Below are positions 26,997 to 35,485 of a stretch of DNA of 64,000 nt, piece after piece. Below the pieces are notes generated by a model. It was not told the origin of the DNA, did no database searches, and saw only the letters and a program-made list of their open reading frames with translations. Both the position numbers and the translations under genes were made by a program. Numbering within the stretch: the first letter of the stretch is position 1; each line of letters begins with the position of its first letter. The stretch comes from Rubrivivax sp. (GTDB lineage: Bacteria; Pseudomonadota; Gammaproteobacteria; Burkholderiales; Burkholderiaceae_C). Location of the stretch: contig JAIXYO010000072.1 in assembly GCA_027490215.1 (NCBI GenBank), positions 45,370-109,369 on the forward strand. Reading direction: 5' to 3'.

Positions 26997-28169
26997 TCAG
27001 TGCAGCGTGCGGAGGACCGGAGCCGAGCGCGTCGATGGGCTGCTCCTGCACTCACCGTACACGCCGTGCGGCACATACCCCCGGGTTGGGAGGCACCACC
27101 CGTCGGTCGCGTCGGCATCGGCGAGCGGCTCGATGCGCAGGCTTTCGGGCAGCAGCCGATCGGCCACCGCGCGGGATAACAGCGAGTCGCATTGCGCGCC
27201 GTCCAGCATCGAGGCGAAACGCACCCAGCGTTGCATCACCCCCGAGTGACACCAGGCGTCCTCGACGGCCCAGCGCATGTGCCGCTGGTCGGTGTGCCGC
27301 CCGGCGTCGAGCACCCTTGGCAGCAGCGTCTGGAAAAATGAGCGGAAGGCCCGTCGCGTTGCCTGCCCGTCCAGCAGCGCCTCGATGCCGTTGATCCGTC
27401 GACTCCACCCTGCGCTCAGCAGCTGCTGGCTGATGAAGGCCTGCAGCGACTGCACCGGGTTGAACAGGCGCAGACGGTTGGGTGGAAGTACCAGCATGGG
27501 CAGCTCGCACGCCCTCGCATGCGGCAGCGGCTCGACGTAGCTGCACAGGACGGCAATGCGGCCCCATTGGGCTGCATTCAGCCCGTCGTGTTGAGGTGGT
27601 GGCGTATTGCCGCGGGTCGCCTCCGTCTCCAGCCGACGGGCGATCTCGATCGCGCTCTCGAATCCATGAGCCGCTTTCGCGACATGGGCACGCGCGCTCA
27701 TCATGGTCAGGTTGCCCCCCGCATAGCCCGCGTCGTGCCGCACCCGGCTGATGGAGACCTGGTCGGTGCGTTCGGCATTGCTGTCGAGCGCCTCTCGGGT
27801 GATCGGGCAGTGGCTCGTGGACAACTGGCGCAAGTAATGCGGGGTGACCTGGAACAGCTCGACGCTGCGCCCGCGCAGCCAGGCGTGCAGCCGCAGTTGC
27901 AGCCATTGACGCACCGCCAGGGTTGGTGTCAGCGTGCGTTCGCCGAAAGTGGCCGAGCCGGCCAGCCAGCCGTTGCGAATCGGTGATGGCTCCTGCGCGT
28001 ACGGCGCCGGTGGCGTGATGCCGTGGTGGGCGTGGTCCCAGCCCAGTTCGAAGCCGATGTGCTCGTGGTTCGTCATCGGGGCGGCTGCAGCCCGGCGATG
28101 GGCACAGGGATGGACGATGGCGGCCAGATCAACTGAAAACAGATCACGGGTGCTCAGGTCGGTGTTCAT
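26997..28169 (-). CDS. unknown protein with an HNH-like core
   Basis: The 390-residue protein is not one I recognise. The N-terminus is His-rich (WDHAHHGITPP). Near residues 118-165 the sequence reads CPITREALD, then QVSISRVRHDAGYAGGNLTM and SARAHVAKA. This resembles the C-P-x-T ... S-x-R ... GY-x-x-GN ... S-x-x-A pattern of HNH-type endonucleases, but the usual catalytic histidine pair is not clear. The C-terminal half is helical with no known motif. The ATG at 28169 has AGGAG seven bases before it. It is divergent from a WYL regulator with two palindromes between them. A nuclease-like role is only a hypothesis. Confidence 0.55.
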   Translation of the reverse strand: MNTDLSTRDLFSVDLAAIVHPCAHRRAAAAPMTNHEHIGFELGWDHAHHGITPPAPYAQEPSPIRNGWLAGSATFGERTLTPTLAVRQWLQLRLHAWLRGRSVELFQVTPHYLRQLSTSHCPITREALDSNAERTDQVSISRVRHDAGYAGGNLTMMSARAHVAKAAHGFESAIEIARRLETEATRGNTPPPQHDGLNAAQWGRIAVLCSYVEPLPHARACELPMLVLPPNRLRLFNPVQSLQAFISQQLLSAGWSRRINGIEALLDGQATRRAFRSFFQTLLPRVLDAGRHTDQRHMRWAVEDAWCHSGVMQRWVRFASMLDGAQCDSLLSRAVADRLLPESLRIEPLADADATDGWCLPTRGYVPHGVYGECRSSPSTRSAPVLRTLH

Positions 28170-28206
28170 GGCGGACTCCTGTTGACGCAGCGACGTGCCG
28201 CGATGC

Positions 28207-28242
28207 CATCAGTGTGTCCATCAGGTAGCTCATCAGATGAGC
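28207..28242. repeat. three CATCAG repeats at 12-bp steps
   Basis: CATCAG begins at 28207, 28219 and 28231, exactly 12 bp apart. The last copy runs into the palindrome at 28228-28242. They lie just upstream of the HNH-like gene's start and may be extra half-sites for the regulator. Confidence 0.4.
28228..28242. promoter_or_regulatory. operator candidate 1, GCTCATC-A-GATGAGC
   Basis: This is a perfect 15-bp palindrome with 7-bp arms, in the 174-bp divergent region between the HNH-like gene and the WYL regulator gene. A second near-identical copy lies 64 bp away. Confidence 0.6.
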
Positions 28243-28291
28243 CTTTGATGCCAAGTGAGCAATAATTTCGCGGAGGTATTCCTCGGCTGAG

Positions 28292-28306
28292 GCTCATCTG
28301 GTGAGC
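28292..28306. promoter_or_regulatory. operator candidate 2, GCTCATC-T-GGTGAGC
   Basis: This second copy of the palindrome differs at one arm base and at the centre. It lies 37 bp before the WYL regulator start. The pair, 64 bp apart, suggests looping or dual control by the WYL protein itself. Confidence 0.58.
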
Positions 28307-28343
28307 CAGTGCTGTGTTATCGATGTTTTCCGCAGAGCCAACC

Positions 28344-29354
28344 ATGGACAGAACCGAGCGCTTCTACAAGATCGAATTGCTGCTGCGCAGCCGAGGCTGC
28401 GTCAGCTTCGACGCACTGCAGGCCGAGCTGTCGGTGTCGCCCGCCACGCTCAAACGTGACCTGCAGTACCTGCGTGACCGCATGGGCGCGCCCATCGTCT
28501 ATGACCGCGCCGACAACGCCTACCGCTTCGAGACGTCCGCGTCGGGCGTTGCCGGCGCAGCCAAACCCGTGTCCCACGAACTGCCAGGCATGTGGTTCAG
28601 CGAGCGCGAGCTGCACGCGCTGCTGACGATGCACCAGCTCATGGCCGGGCTTGACGACGACGGCGTGCTGGCCCGCCATCTGCAACCGATGATGGACCGG
28701 CTCCAGGGACTGCTGGGGGCTGACGAGACCGAGGCGCGCGAGCTGGTGCGGCGCGTCAAGCTGGTCGGTACCGCCCGCCGCCGCGTGCCAAGCCAGCATT
28801 TCGAGCTGCTGGGCAGCGCGCTGGTGCAGCGCAAGCGGGTCTGGCTGCGGTACTTCAAGCGCAGCGATCGGGCGATCAGCGAGCGCGAGGTGTCGCCACA
28901 GCGCCTGGTCAACTACCGCAACACCTGGTATCTCGATGCGTGGTGCCATGCCAGCGACGGGTTGCGCCGCTTTGCACTCGATGCGGTCCAGCAAGCCCGT
29001 GCGCTCGACACCCGTGCGAAGTCCGTTGCACCGAAAGACCTCGAGGCAGAACTCGATGCGGGTTACGGCATCTATGGTGGCGCGGGTGCGAAGGTGAAAT
29101 GGGCGACGCTGGTGTTCGAGCCCGACGCGGCGCAGTGGGTGGCCAACGAGGAATGGCATCCGCAACAGACCTCGCGCTGGTTGGGGCAGGCCGAGGGTGA
29201 AGGTCGCTATGAGCTGAAGGTGCCCTACGTCGACGCGACTGAACTGATGATGGACATCCTGCGCCACGGCAACAGCGTCCGAGTGGTCGGCGACAAGGCG
29301 CTGGCGGCGGCGGTCGCCAAGCGGCTGCACCAAGCCGCGGCGTTGTACGCTTGA
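28344..29354 (+). CDS. WYL-domain transcription regulator (YafY-like)
   Basis: The 336-residue protein has an N-terminal winged helix of DeoR type (RFYKIELLLRSRGCVSFDAL, then LSVSPATLKRDLQYLRDR) and a WYL ligand-binding domain with VNYRNTWYLDAWCHASDGLR. It ends with a WCX-type C-terminal extension. WYL regulators bind nucleic-acid-like or small ligands and often control defence or DNA-damage genes. I chose the ATG at 28344 because family members begin with MDRTERFYKI; a GTG at 28314 and an ATG at 28323 are also in frame. Autoregulation through the two palindromes upstream is likely. Confidence 0.88.
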   Translation: MDRTERFYKIELLLRSRGCVSFDALQAELSVSPATLKRDLQYLRDRMGAPIVYDRADNAYRFETSASGVAGAAKPVSHELPGMWFSERELHALLTMHQLMAGLDDDGVLARHLQPMMDRLQGLLGADETEARELVRRVKLVGTARRRVPSQHFELLGSALVQRKRVWLRYFKRSDRAISEREVSPQRLVNYRNTWYLDAWCHASDGLRRFALDAVQQARALDTRAKSVAPKDLEAELDAGYGIYGGAGAKVKWATLVFEPDAAQWVANEEWHPQQTSRWLGQAEGEGRYELKVPYVDATELMMDILRHGNSVRVVGDKALAAAVAKRLHQAAALYA

Positions 29355-29415
29355 TGCATTGGCGGTCGCGGCGGCGGGAGGTCCCACCGCTGCGTGCCCA
29401 GTGAAAGGAAAAGAC

Positions 29416-29694
29416 ATGAAAGCTACCTGGAACGGCGTGACCCTGGCCGAAAGCGACGACACCGTCGTCGTCGAGGGCAACCACTATTTCCCGGCCGAAA
29501 GCCTGAACCGCGATTACGTGACCTTCAGCAACCACCGCACCGGCTGCGCGTGGAAGGGCCAGGCGCATTACTACAGCCTGATGGTCAATGGCGACATGAA
29601 CGAGAACGCTGTCTGGTACTACCCCGAGCCGACCGAGGCCGCTGCGCACATCAAGGGACGCGTCGCGTTCTGGAAGGGTGTGAAAGTCGAGTGA
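29416..29694 (+). CDS. DUF427 domain protein
   Basis: This 92-residue protein consists of one DUF427 domain: KATWNGVTLAESDDTVVVEGNHYFP, then SNHRTGCAWKGQAHYYSL and AVWYYPEPTEAA with a closing VAFWKGVKVE. The fold is a small beta barrel of unknown function. A strong AAAGGAA ribosome site precedes the ATG. Its stop codon overlaps the start of opgD (GTGA), so the two genes are coupled. Confidence 0.9.
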   Translation: MKATWNGVTLAESDDTVVVEGNHYFPAESLNRDYVTFSNHRTGCAWKGQAHYYSLMVNGDMNENAVWYYPEPTEAAAHIKGRVAFWKGVKVE

Positions 29695-31286
29695 CCGCGC
29701 CCAACCGCACTCCCAATCCGCGCCGGCAGTTCATCACCAGCCTCGCGGCTTTGGCCGGTAGCGCTGCGGTCCCTGCCTGGGCCGAGAAGCTTCAGGCGAT
29801 CGGCGCGCCTCAGCGTTTCGACTACGCTGCCTTGAAGGGTCAGGCGCAGGCCCTGTCGCGCAGGCCCTACGAGAAGCCGCGCGCCGTCTTGCCCAAGGAA
29901 ATCGAGGCCCTGGACTGGGATGCCTACCAGGCGATCCGCTTTCGACCCGACCACGCACTGTGGCGCGATGACAAGCTGCGCTTCCAGGCGCAGTTCTTTC
30001 ACCTCGGGCTGTTTTTCAAGTCGCCGGTGCGGCTGTACGAACTGGTCGACGGCCAGGCGCAGGAGCTGGCCTATGTGCCCGAGATGTTCGACCACGGCAA
30101 AAGCGGGCTCGACCATGCGAAGCTGCCGCGCGACCTCGGTTTCGCCGGCTTCCGGCTGAATTTCCACACCGACCTGCAGCGTGACATCACGGCTTTTCTT
30201 GGCGCGAGCTACTTCCGCGCGGTGGGTGGCGAGTGGCAGTACGGCCTGTCGGCGCGGGGCCTCGCGATCGACACCGGCGCTCCCAAGCCCGAGGAGTTTC
30301 CAAACTTCATCGGCTTCTGGCTCGAACGCCCGGCTGTGGGCTCGAGCAGCGTCACGGTGTATGCGCTGCTCGACTCGCCCAGCGTGGCGGGCGCCTACCG
30401 TTTTGTCATCACGCCGGGCGACACCCAGGTGATGGACATCGACGCCGCGCTGTACCCGCGCACCACCATCGATCGCCTCGGCATCGCGCCGTGCACCAGC
30501 ATGTTCCAGACCGGCGAGAACGACCGCCGCATGGGCTACGACTGGCGCGGCGAGATCCATGACAGTGACGGCCTCGCGATGTGGACCGGCAACGGCGAAT
30601 GGATCTGGCGCCCGCTGACCAACCCGCGGCAACTGGCTTTCAACGCCTTTCAGGACAACAACCCGCGCGGCTTCGGCCTGCTGCAGCGCGACCGCGATTT
30701 CGACCATTACCAGGACGATGGCGTTTTCTACGAAAAGCGCCCCAGCCTGTGGGTCGAGCCGAAGTCGGCCTGGGGTGCAGGCTCGGTGCAACTGGTCGAG
30801 ATCCCGACGGTGGACGAAACCTTCGACAACATCGTTGCGTTCTGGAGCCCGACGCGCAAGCCCGAGGCGGGCGAGGAGCTGCTGCTGGGCTACCGGCTCT
30901 ACTGGGGTGCGCAGCCGCCCGCACGACCGCCGCTGGCCAGCTGCATCGCCACGCGCACCGGTCTGGGCGGCGTGATTGGCAAGAAGCGCACGTATTTCTC
31001 GTGGCGTTTCGCGGTCGACTTCGCCGGCGGCGATTTCGCCCTGATCGGGCCCAATGCGGCAGTGACGGCCGTGATCACCGCGTCATCAGGCGCCCGCATC
31101 GAAACCACCTCGGCCCGGCCGCTGCATGCGGTGCGTGGCTACCGGGCCTTGTTCGATGTCGTGCCCACCGCCTCGACCGATCCGATCGAGTTGCGGCTGT
31201 ACCTCAGCGGTGATGGGCAGTCGCTGACGGAGACGTGGCTTTACCAGTGGGTGCCGCCGGTTGTGGCTGAACGTACGTTGTACTGA
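29691..31286 (+). CDS. opgD: glucan biosynthesis protein D (periplasmic, Tat-exported)
   Basis: OpgD/MdoD acts in the periplasm on osmoregulated periplasmic glucans and affects their backbone structure. The 531-residue protein starts with a twin-arginine signal (PRRQFITSLAALAGSAAVPAWA), which fits OpgD rather than OpgG. It continues with FDYAALKGQAQALSRRPYE and the conserved FRPDHALWRD, then ASYFRAVGGEWQYGLSARG and a beta-rich C-terminus. Start is the GTG at 29691, which overlaps the DUF427 stop. No opgH glucosyltransferase gene is in the window. Confidence 0.9.
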   Translation: MTAPNRTPNPRRQFITSLAALAGSAAVPAWAEKLQAIGAPQRFDYAALKGQAQALSRRPYEKPRAVLPKEIEALDWDAYQAIRFRPDHALWRDDKLRFQAQFFHLGLFFKSPVRLYELVDGQAQELAYVPEMFDHGKSGLDHAKLPRDLGFAGFRLNFHTDLQRDITAFLGASYFRAVGGEWQYGLSARGLAIDTGAPKPEEFPNFIGFWLERPAVGSSSVTVYALLDSPSVAGAYRFVITPGDTQVMDIDAALYPRTTIDRLGIAPCTSMFQTGENDRRMGYDWRGEIHDSDGLAMWTGNGEWIWRPLTNPRQLAFNAFQDNNPRGFGLLQRDRDFDHYQDDGVFYEKRPSLWVEPKSAWGAGSVQLVEIPTVDETFDNIVAFWSPTRKPEAGEELLLGYRLYWGAQPPARPPLASCIATRTGLGGVIGKKRTYFSWRFAVDFAGGDFALIGPNAAVTAVITASSGARIETTSARPLHAVRGYRALFDVVPTASTDPIELRLYLSGDGQSLTETWLYQWVPPVVAERTLY

Positions 31287-31342
31287 CTTGCCGTCGGCTG
31301 TTCCTGGGTGAGACCGCGCCGGGATTCCGCCCCGGCAGGCGG

Positions 31343-31376
31343 GTAACTTTCATTTGCGGGCCCAAATGAAAGTTAC
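31343..31376. repeat. 14-bp inverted repeat, intergenic hairpin
   Basis: GTAACTTTCATTTG and its exact complement CAAATGAAAGTTAC flank six bases. The hairpin lies between the convergent ends of opgD and the potF-like gene, inside a 167-bp gap. The surrounding bases are GC-rich with further short complementarity (GCCGGGCC, CCCGGCGGGC). It resembles dispersed intergenic hairpins of Burkholderiales and may also act as a bidirectional terminator, though no T-run follows. Confidence 0.7.
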
Positions 31377-31453
31377 TCGGGTGCCGGGCCGAGACCCGGC
31401 GGGCTGCAACGAAAGGCAAACCCCGCCCGCCGGGCGTCAAAGCACAGGAAGGC

Positions 31454-32581
31454 TTACTTCCCAGCCTTGAATGCCGTGAACACCCGTGTCTGCACACGTC
31501 GAATCGGCTGCGGAACGCTGTTGGGCGCGGTCATGATCTTCTTGTCGGCATCGCTCAGGAAGATCGTGGTGTTCTCGGCCACCTCTTTCTTGACGAACTT
31601 CAGCGAAGCCGCATTGGGGTTCGCATAGAACACCTTGTTCGTCAAGGACGCATGAACTTCCGGGCGCAGGATGTAGTTGATGAACAGGTGCGCGTTCTCG
31701 ACGTTCTTGGCGTCCTTCGGGATCGCCATCGTGTCGAAGAAGAGGGTCGAGCCGCCCTTCGGCACCAGTGCCAGGATCTCGAACTTCGACTTGGCCTCGA
31801 TGGCGCGTGAGCGGGCGATGTTGATGTCGCCCGAATAGCCCATGACCACGCAAACCGAGCCGGAAGCCAGGTCGTTGATGTAGCCCGACGACGAGAAGCG
31901 CGTCACATACGGGCGCGCGGCCTTCAGCACCGCGGCTGCGGCGTCGTAGTCGGCCTTCTCGCTGCTGAACGGCGGCTTGCCGGCATACAGCATGGCGATG
32001 GGCAGCACTTCCGAGGCCGAGTCGAGGACGCTGACACCACAGCTCTTCAGCTTGCTCGCGTACTTCGGGTCGAACACCAGGCTCCAGGCGTTGTCTGGCA
32101 TTGGCATGTCACCCAGCGCGGCCTTGACCTTGGTGGCGTTGATGCCCACCGCGATGTAACCCCACAGCCAGTCGACAAGGTGCTCGTTGTTCGGGTCGAC
32201 CTTGGCCAGCTGCTCCAGCAGGCCCTTGTCGAGATTGCCCCAGTTGGTGAGCTTGCTGCGATCGAGCTTTTGCAGCAGGCCGCCTTCGATCTGCATCTTC
32301 GCGAAGTGCGCGCCGGGCACGACGATGTCATAGCCCGTCTTGCCGGCAACCAGCTTGGCGTGCAGCACCTCGTTGTTGTCGTAGTTGTCGTAGTTGACCT
32401 TGATGCCGGTCTCTTTCTCGAAGTTCTTGATCGTGTCGTCGGCGATGTAGTCCGACCAGTTGTAGATGTTGAGGACCTTGGGCTCGGCAGCCACCGCACC
32501 GGTGAGGTTGGCGAGACTGCCGAGGCCGGCCAGAACGAGGCAGAGTGCTTTGAAGCGGCGGGTGTTGGAATGAAGGCGCAT
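31454..32581 (-). CDS. polyamine ABC transporter substrate-binding protein (PotF/PotD-like)
   Basis: This 375-residue protein has a signal peptide (ALCLVLAGLGSLANLTGAVAA) and a mature start KVLNIYNWSDYIADDTI typical of putrescine/spermidine-binding proteins. The body includes DIVVPGAHFAKMQIEGGLLQKLD, then LWGYIAVGINATKV and SASEVLPIAMLYAGKPP. It should capture polyamines in the periplasm and deliver them to a PotGHI permease. No permease or ATPase gene accompanies it, so it is an orphan in this window. Confidence 0.9.
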   Translation of the reverse strand: MRLHSNTRRFKALCLVLAGLGSLANLTGAVAAEPKVLNIYNWSDYIADDTIKNFEKETGIKVNYDNYDNNEVLHAKLVAGKTGYDIVVPGAHFAKMQIEGGLLQKLDRSKLTNWGNLDKGLLEQLAKVDPNNEHLVDWLWGYIAVGINATKVKAALGDMPMPDNAWSLVFDPKYASKLKSCGVSVLDSASEVLPIAMLYAGKPPFSSEKADYDAAAAVLKAARPYVTRFSSSGYINDLASGSVCVVMGYSGDINIARSRAIEAKSKFEILALVPKGGSTLFFDTMAIPKDAKNVENAHLFINYILRPEVHASLTNKVFYANPNAASLKFVKKEVAENTTIFLSDADKKIMTAPNSVPQPIRRVQTRVFTAFKAGK

Positions 32582-32784
32582 GGCGGTGTGATCCTTGTCG
32601 TGTCAGGTTGCAATCGGGTTTGAGGGGGGATGAGTGCCCTTAGCAGAAACCAAGCCGACATCGCGGCAGAGAAATTCTGTACGAGAACCGGGGTAACGAA
32701 TCGGCCTGCGGTTTCGATGACCCGCGCACTCGGCTACGCTTGCCGCCTGTCGCCAACCCCCCGACGGCACCGAAGGAGCCCCCG

Positions 32785-33150
32785 ATGTCTCGCCCCTTGC
32801 TCGATGAATCTCGCCTGCATCCCGCCATCCGTGACACCGTCGAACACCTGCATGCCGAAGTGGTGCACAACGTGCAGGCCGCTTCGATGTCCAACGCGGT
32901 GCTGGTGGTCGGCATGGCTGGCAACCCGTTCTGCAAGCGGGCGCGCAAGGCGCTGGATGCTGCCGCGGTGCCCCATCATTACCTGGAGTACGGCAGCTAC
33001 CTGAGCCAGTGGCGCGAGCGGCTCGCGCTGAAGATGTGGACTGGCTGGCCCACGTTTCCGATGGTCTTCGTCAGGGGTGTGCTGATTGGCGGGGCCGATG
33101 ACCTGGCGAAGCTGATCGCCAGTGGCGAGTTGAAGCGGCTGCTGGCTTGA
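32785..33150 (+). CDS. monothiol glutaredoxin-related protein
   Basis: This 121-residue thioredoxin-fold protein has the active site NPFCKRAR (a single cysteine), then WTGWPTFPMVFVRGVLIGGADDL, which matches the TGWPTFPQ-x-GGxDD glutathione-binding region of class II glutaredoxins. These handle Fe-S clusters or protein glutathionylation. The N-terminal 40 residues (HPAIRDTVEHLHAEVV) are an added helix. AGGAG lies before the ATG at 32785. Its end overlaps the next gene's TTG. Confidence 0.84.
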   Translation: MSRPLLDESRLHPAIRDTVEHLHAEVVHNVQAASMSNAVLVVGMAGNPFCKRARKALDAAAVPHHYLEYGSYLSQWRERLALKMWTGWPTFPMVFVRGVLIGGADDLAKLIASGELKRLLA

Positions 33151-34673
33151 GCGTGGCGCGGACCTGGGTGTCGGTGGCGATCGCCGCCCTGGCGACGCTG
33201 TGGGCACCCGCGTCGCGGGCACAGACCGACGCAGTGGCGACGCCATGCCGCGTGCCGGGCCTGGCCAACGAGGTGCGCTGCGGTGTGGTGCAGCGCCCGC
33301 TCGATCCGGCACGGCCGACCGGGCCGGCGATCGACATCCACTTCATGGTGGTGCCCGCCGTGGCGCGCAACCGCCGGCCCGACCCGGTGTTTCTGCTGGC
33401 GGGCGGGCCGGGCCAGAGCGCCATCGCACTGGCGCCCTCGGTGCTGCCGCTGTTCGCCCGGCTGAACAACCGGCGCGACATCGTCTTCGTCGACCAGCGC
33501 GGGACCGGCCGCTCGACGCCGCTCGAATGCGAAGACCGCAGACATGCCCCGCTGGCCGAGCCGGCCGGCGTCGACGCGCAAGTGGCGATGCTGCAGACCT
33601 GTTTGACGCAGTTGTCGACCACTGCGCCGCTGAGTTCGACCGAGGATCTGCGCTTTTTCACCACGGCGATCGCGATGCAGGATCTCGACGCGGTCCGCGC
33701 CCGACTGGGTGCCGAGCGGATCAACCTGGTCGGCGCGTCGTACGGCACGCGGGCGGCGCTGGACTACGCGCGGCAGTTTCCCGACCGGCTCAGACGCAGC
33801 GTGCTCGACGGTGTTGCGCCGCCCGACATGGGGTTGCCGACCAGCGGTGGTCTTGACACCCAGGCTGCGTTCGACGCGATGCTGGCCGATTGCGAGCGCA
33901 GCCCGGCCTGCCAGCGTGCGCATCCGACGCTGCGCACCGATTGGCGGGCGCTGCTGGCCAGCCTGCCGAAGCCGGTGAGTGCCATCCATCCCTGGACCGG
34001 CCAGCGCGAGCACTTCACGCTGGACCGCGATCGAGTGCTGGGCGCAGTGCGCGGGCCGCTGTACGCGCCCTCGCTGGCGGCCGGGCTGCCGCAGGCCATT
34101 GGCGAGGCGGGGCAGGGGCGCTACGAAGCCCTGCTGGGCCTCGCCGATGCACTGGCCAGCCGACGCACGGGAACGGTGGCGATGGGCATGCATTTCAGCG
34201 TGCTGTGCGCGGAGGATGGCCCGCTGCTTTTGCGTGACCAGCCGGCCGAGGCGTCGGGCACGCGCCCGGCATCGCTGACCGCCCCATTCATCGACCACGC
34301 GGCGCGGCTCTACCAGCGCGCCTGCGCTTTCTGGCCGCGGGGTGCAGTGCCCGAAGCGTTCTACAAGCTCACGCCCGCGACCACGGCGACGCTGCTGCTC
34401 AGTGGCGGGCTCGACCCGGCCACACCACCGCGCCATGCCGACCGGGTGGCGCGTGCGCTCGGGCCGAATGCGCGCCAGATCACGGTGGCGAACGCAGGTC
34501 ACGGCTTGATGGGGATCGGCTGTGTGCGCGATGTGATGTTCCGATTCATGGATGCTGCAGACGATGCCGCAGCGCTGGCTGTCGATGCGTCGTGCGTGAC
34601 CGGTATTCCACGGCCACCGGCGTTTGCGCCGATGAACCCATCCGCCTCGGCGGCCGGCGAGGGCGGACGGTGA
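33147..34673 (+). CDS. secreted alpha/beta hydrolase, peptidase S33/TAP-like
   Basis: This 508-residue protein has a signal peptide (WVSVAIAALATLWAPASRAQ) and an alpha/beta hydrolase fold with VFLLAGGPGQSA (oxyanion HGGPG-like), DQRGTGRSTPLEC and the nucleophile S198 in LVGASYGTRAAL. The C-terminal TAP-like domain carries LLLSGGLDPATPP (acid) and NAGHGLMG (His), completing the triad. It is likely a periplasmic proline/aminopeptidase-like hydrolase. Start TTG at 33147 or GTG at 33153. It ends inside the start of the ABC ATPase gene. Confidence 0.85.
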   Translation: MSVARTWVSVAIAALATLWAPASRAQTDAVATPCRVPGLANEVRCGVVQRPLDPARPTGPAIDIHFMVVPAVARNRRPDPVFLLAGGPGQSAIALAPSVLPLFARLNNRRDIVFVDQRGTGRSTPLECEDRRHAPLAEPAGVDAQVAMLQTCLTQLSTTAPLSSTEDLRFFTTAIAMQDLDAVRARLGAERINLVGASYGTRAALDYARQFPDRLRRSVLDGVAPPDMGLPTSGGLDTQAAFDAMLADCERSPACQRAHPTLRTDWRALLASLPKPVSAIHPWTGQREHFTLDRDRVLGAVRGPLYAPSLAAGLPQAIGEAGQGRYEALLGLADALASRRTGTVAMGMHFSVLCAEDGPLLLRDQPAEASGTRPASLTAPFIDHAARLYQRACAFWPRGAVPEAFYKLTPATTATLLLSGGLDPATPPRHADRVARALGPNARQITVANAGHGLMGIGCVRDVMFRFMDAADDAAALAVDASCVTGIPRPPAFAPMNPSASAAGEGGR

Positions 34674-35485
34674 TCGTCGTCGACGCTGTGGCGAAGCGAT
34701 TCGCACCCCCTTCGCGCAGCTTGCGCGACGCACTGACGCGCCGACCGGTGCAGGCGGGCGTCGCTGCGGTCGAGCAGGTCAGCTTCAGCGCAGCCGATGC
34801 CTGCATCACGGGCTTGCTGGGCCCCAACGGCGCGGGCAAGACGACCACCTTGCGGATGCTGGCCGGCTTGATCACGCCCGACGCGGGTCGGCTGTCAGTG
34901 GATGGCATCGACGTCGCGGCTCGTCCACGGGAAGCGTTGGCGCGCATGGGCGTGCTCAGCGATGCCCGCGGGCTGTACCCACGGCTGTCGGCCCGCGAGA
35001 ACATCGTCTACTACGGTGCGCTGCAGGGCCTCGGCCGTGACCAGGCCGAGGCGCGGGCCGAGCTTCTGGCCGACATGCTGGCGTTCAAGCCCCTGCTCGA
35101 TCGCCGTACCGAGGGCTTCAGCCAGGGCGAGCGGATGAAGATCGCCCTGGCCCGCGCGCTGGTCCATGACCCGGCGAACATCGTGCTGGACGAACCGACC
35201 AACGGTCTGGACGTGACCGCCACGCGCAGCCTGCGGGAGTCGCTGCGTTTTCTGCGCACCGCCGAGGGCGGCAGCAAATGCATCGTGTTCTCGACGCACA
35301 TCATGCAGGAGGTCGAGCGACTGTGCGACCACGTGGTGGTGGTGTCGGGTGGTCGCAGCGTGGCCGCAGGCACGGTGGACGAACTGCTGGCGCAGACCGG
35401 CCAGACTGACTTCGAAGAGGCTTTTGTGCGCCTGGCCTTCGAGACCGCAGAGGTGCGCGAGGCACCTGGCGAGGTCCTCGCATGA
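34670..35485 (+). CDS. ABC transporter ATP-binding protein, NatA-like
   Basis: The 271-residue ATPase shows Walker A GLLGPNGAGKTTTLRML, the signature FSQGERMKIALARALV, Walker B NIVLDEPTNGLD and the switch histidine in VFSTHIMQE. The overall pattern matches sodium-efflux NatA of the ABC-2 exporter class. GTG start at 34670 overlaps the hydrolase stop. It pairs with the permease that follows with a 4-bp overlap. Confidence 0.9.
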   Translation: MIVVDAVAKRFAPPSRSLRDALTRRPVQAGVAAVEQVSFSAADACITGLLGPNGAGKTTTLRMLAGLITPDAGRLSVDGIDVAARPREALARMGVLSDARGLYPRLSARENIVYYGALQGLGRDQAEARAELLADMLAFKPLLDRRTEGFSQGERMKIALARALVHDPANIVLDEPTNGLDVTATRSLRESLRFLRTAEGGSKCIVFSTHIMQEVERLCDHVVVVSGGRSVAAGTVDELLAQTGQTDFEEAFVRLAFETAEVREAPGEVLA

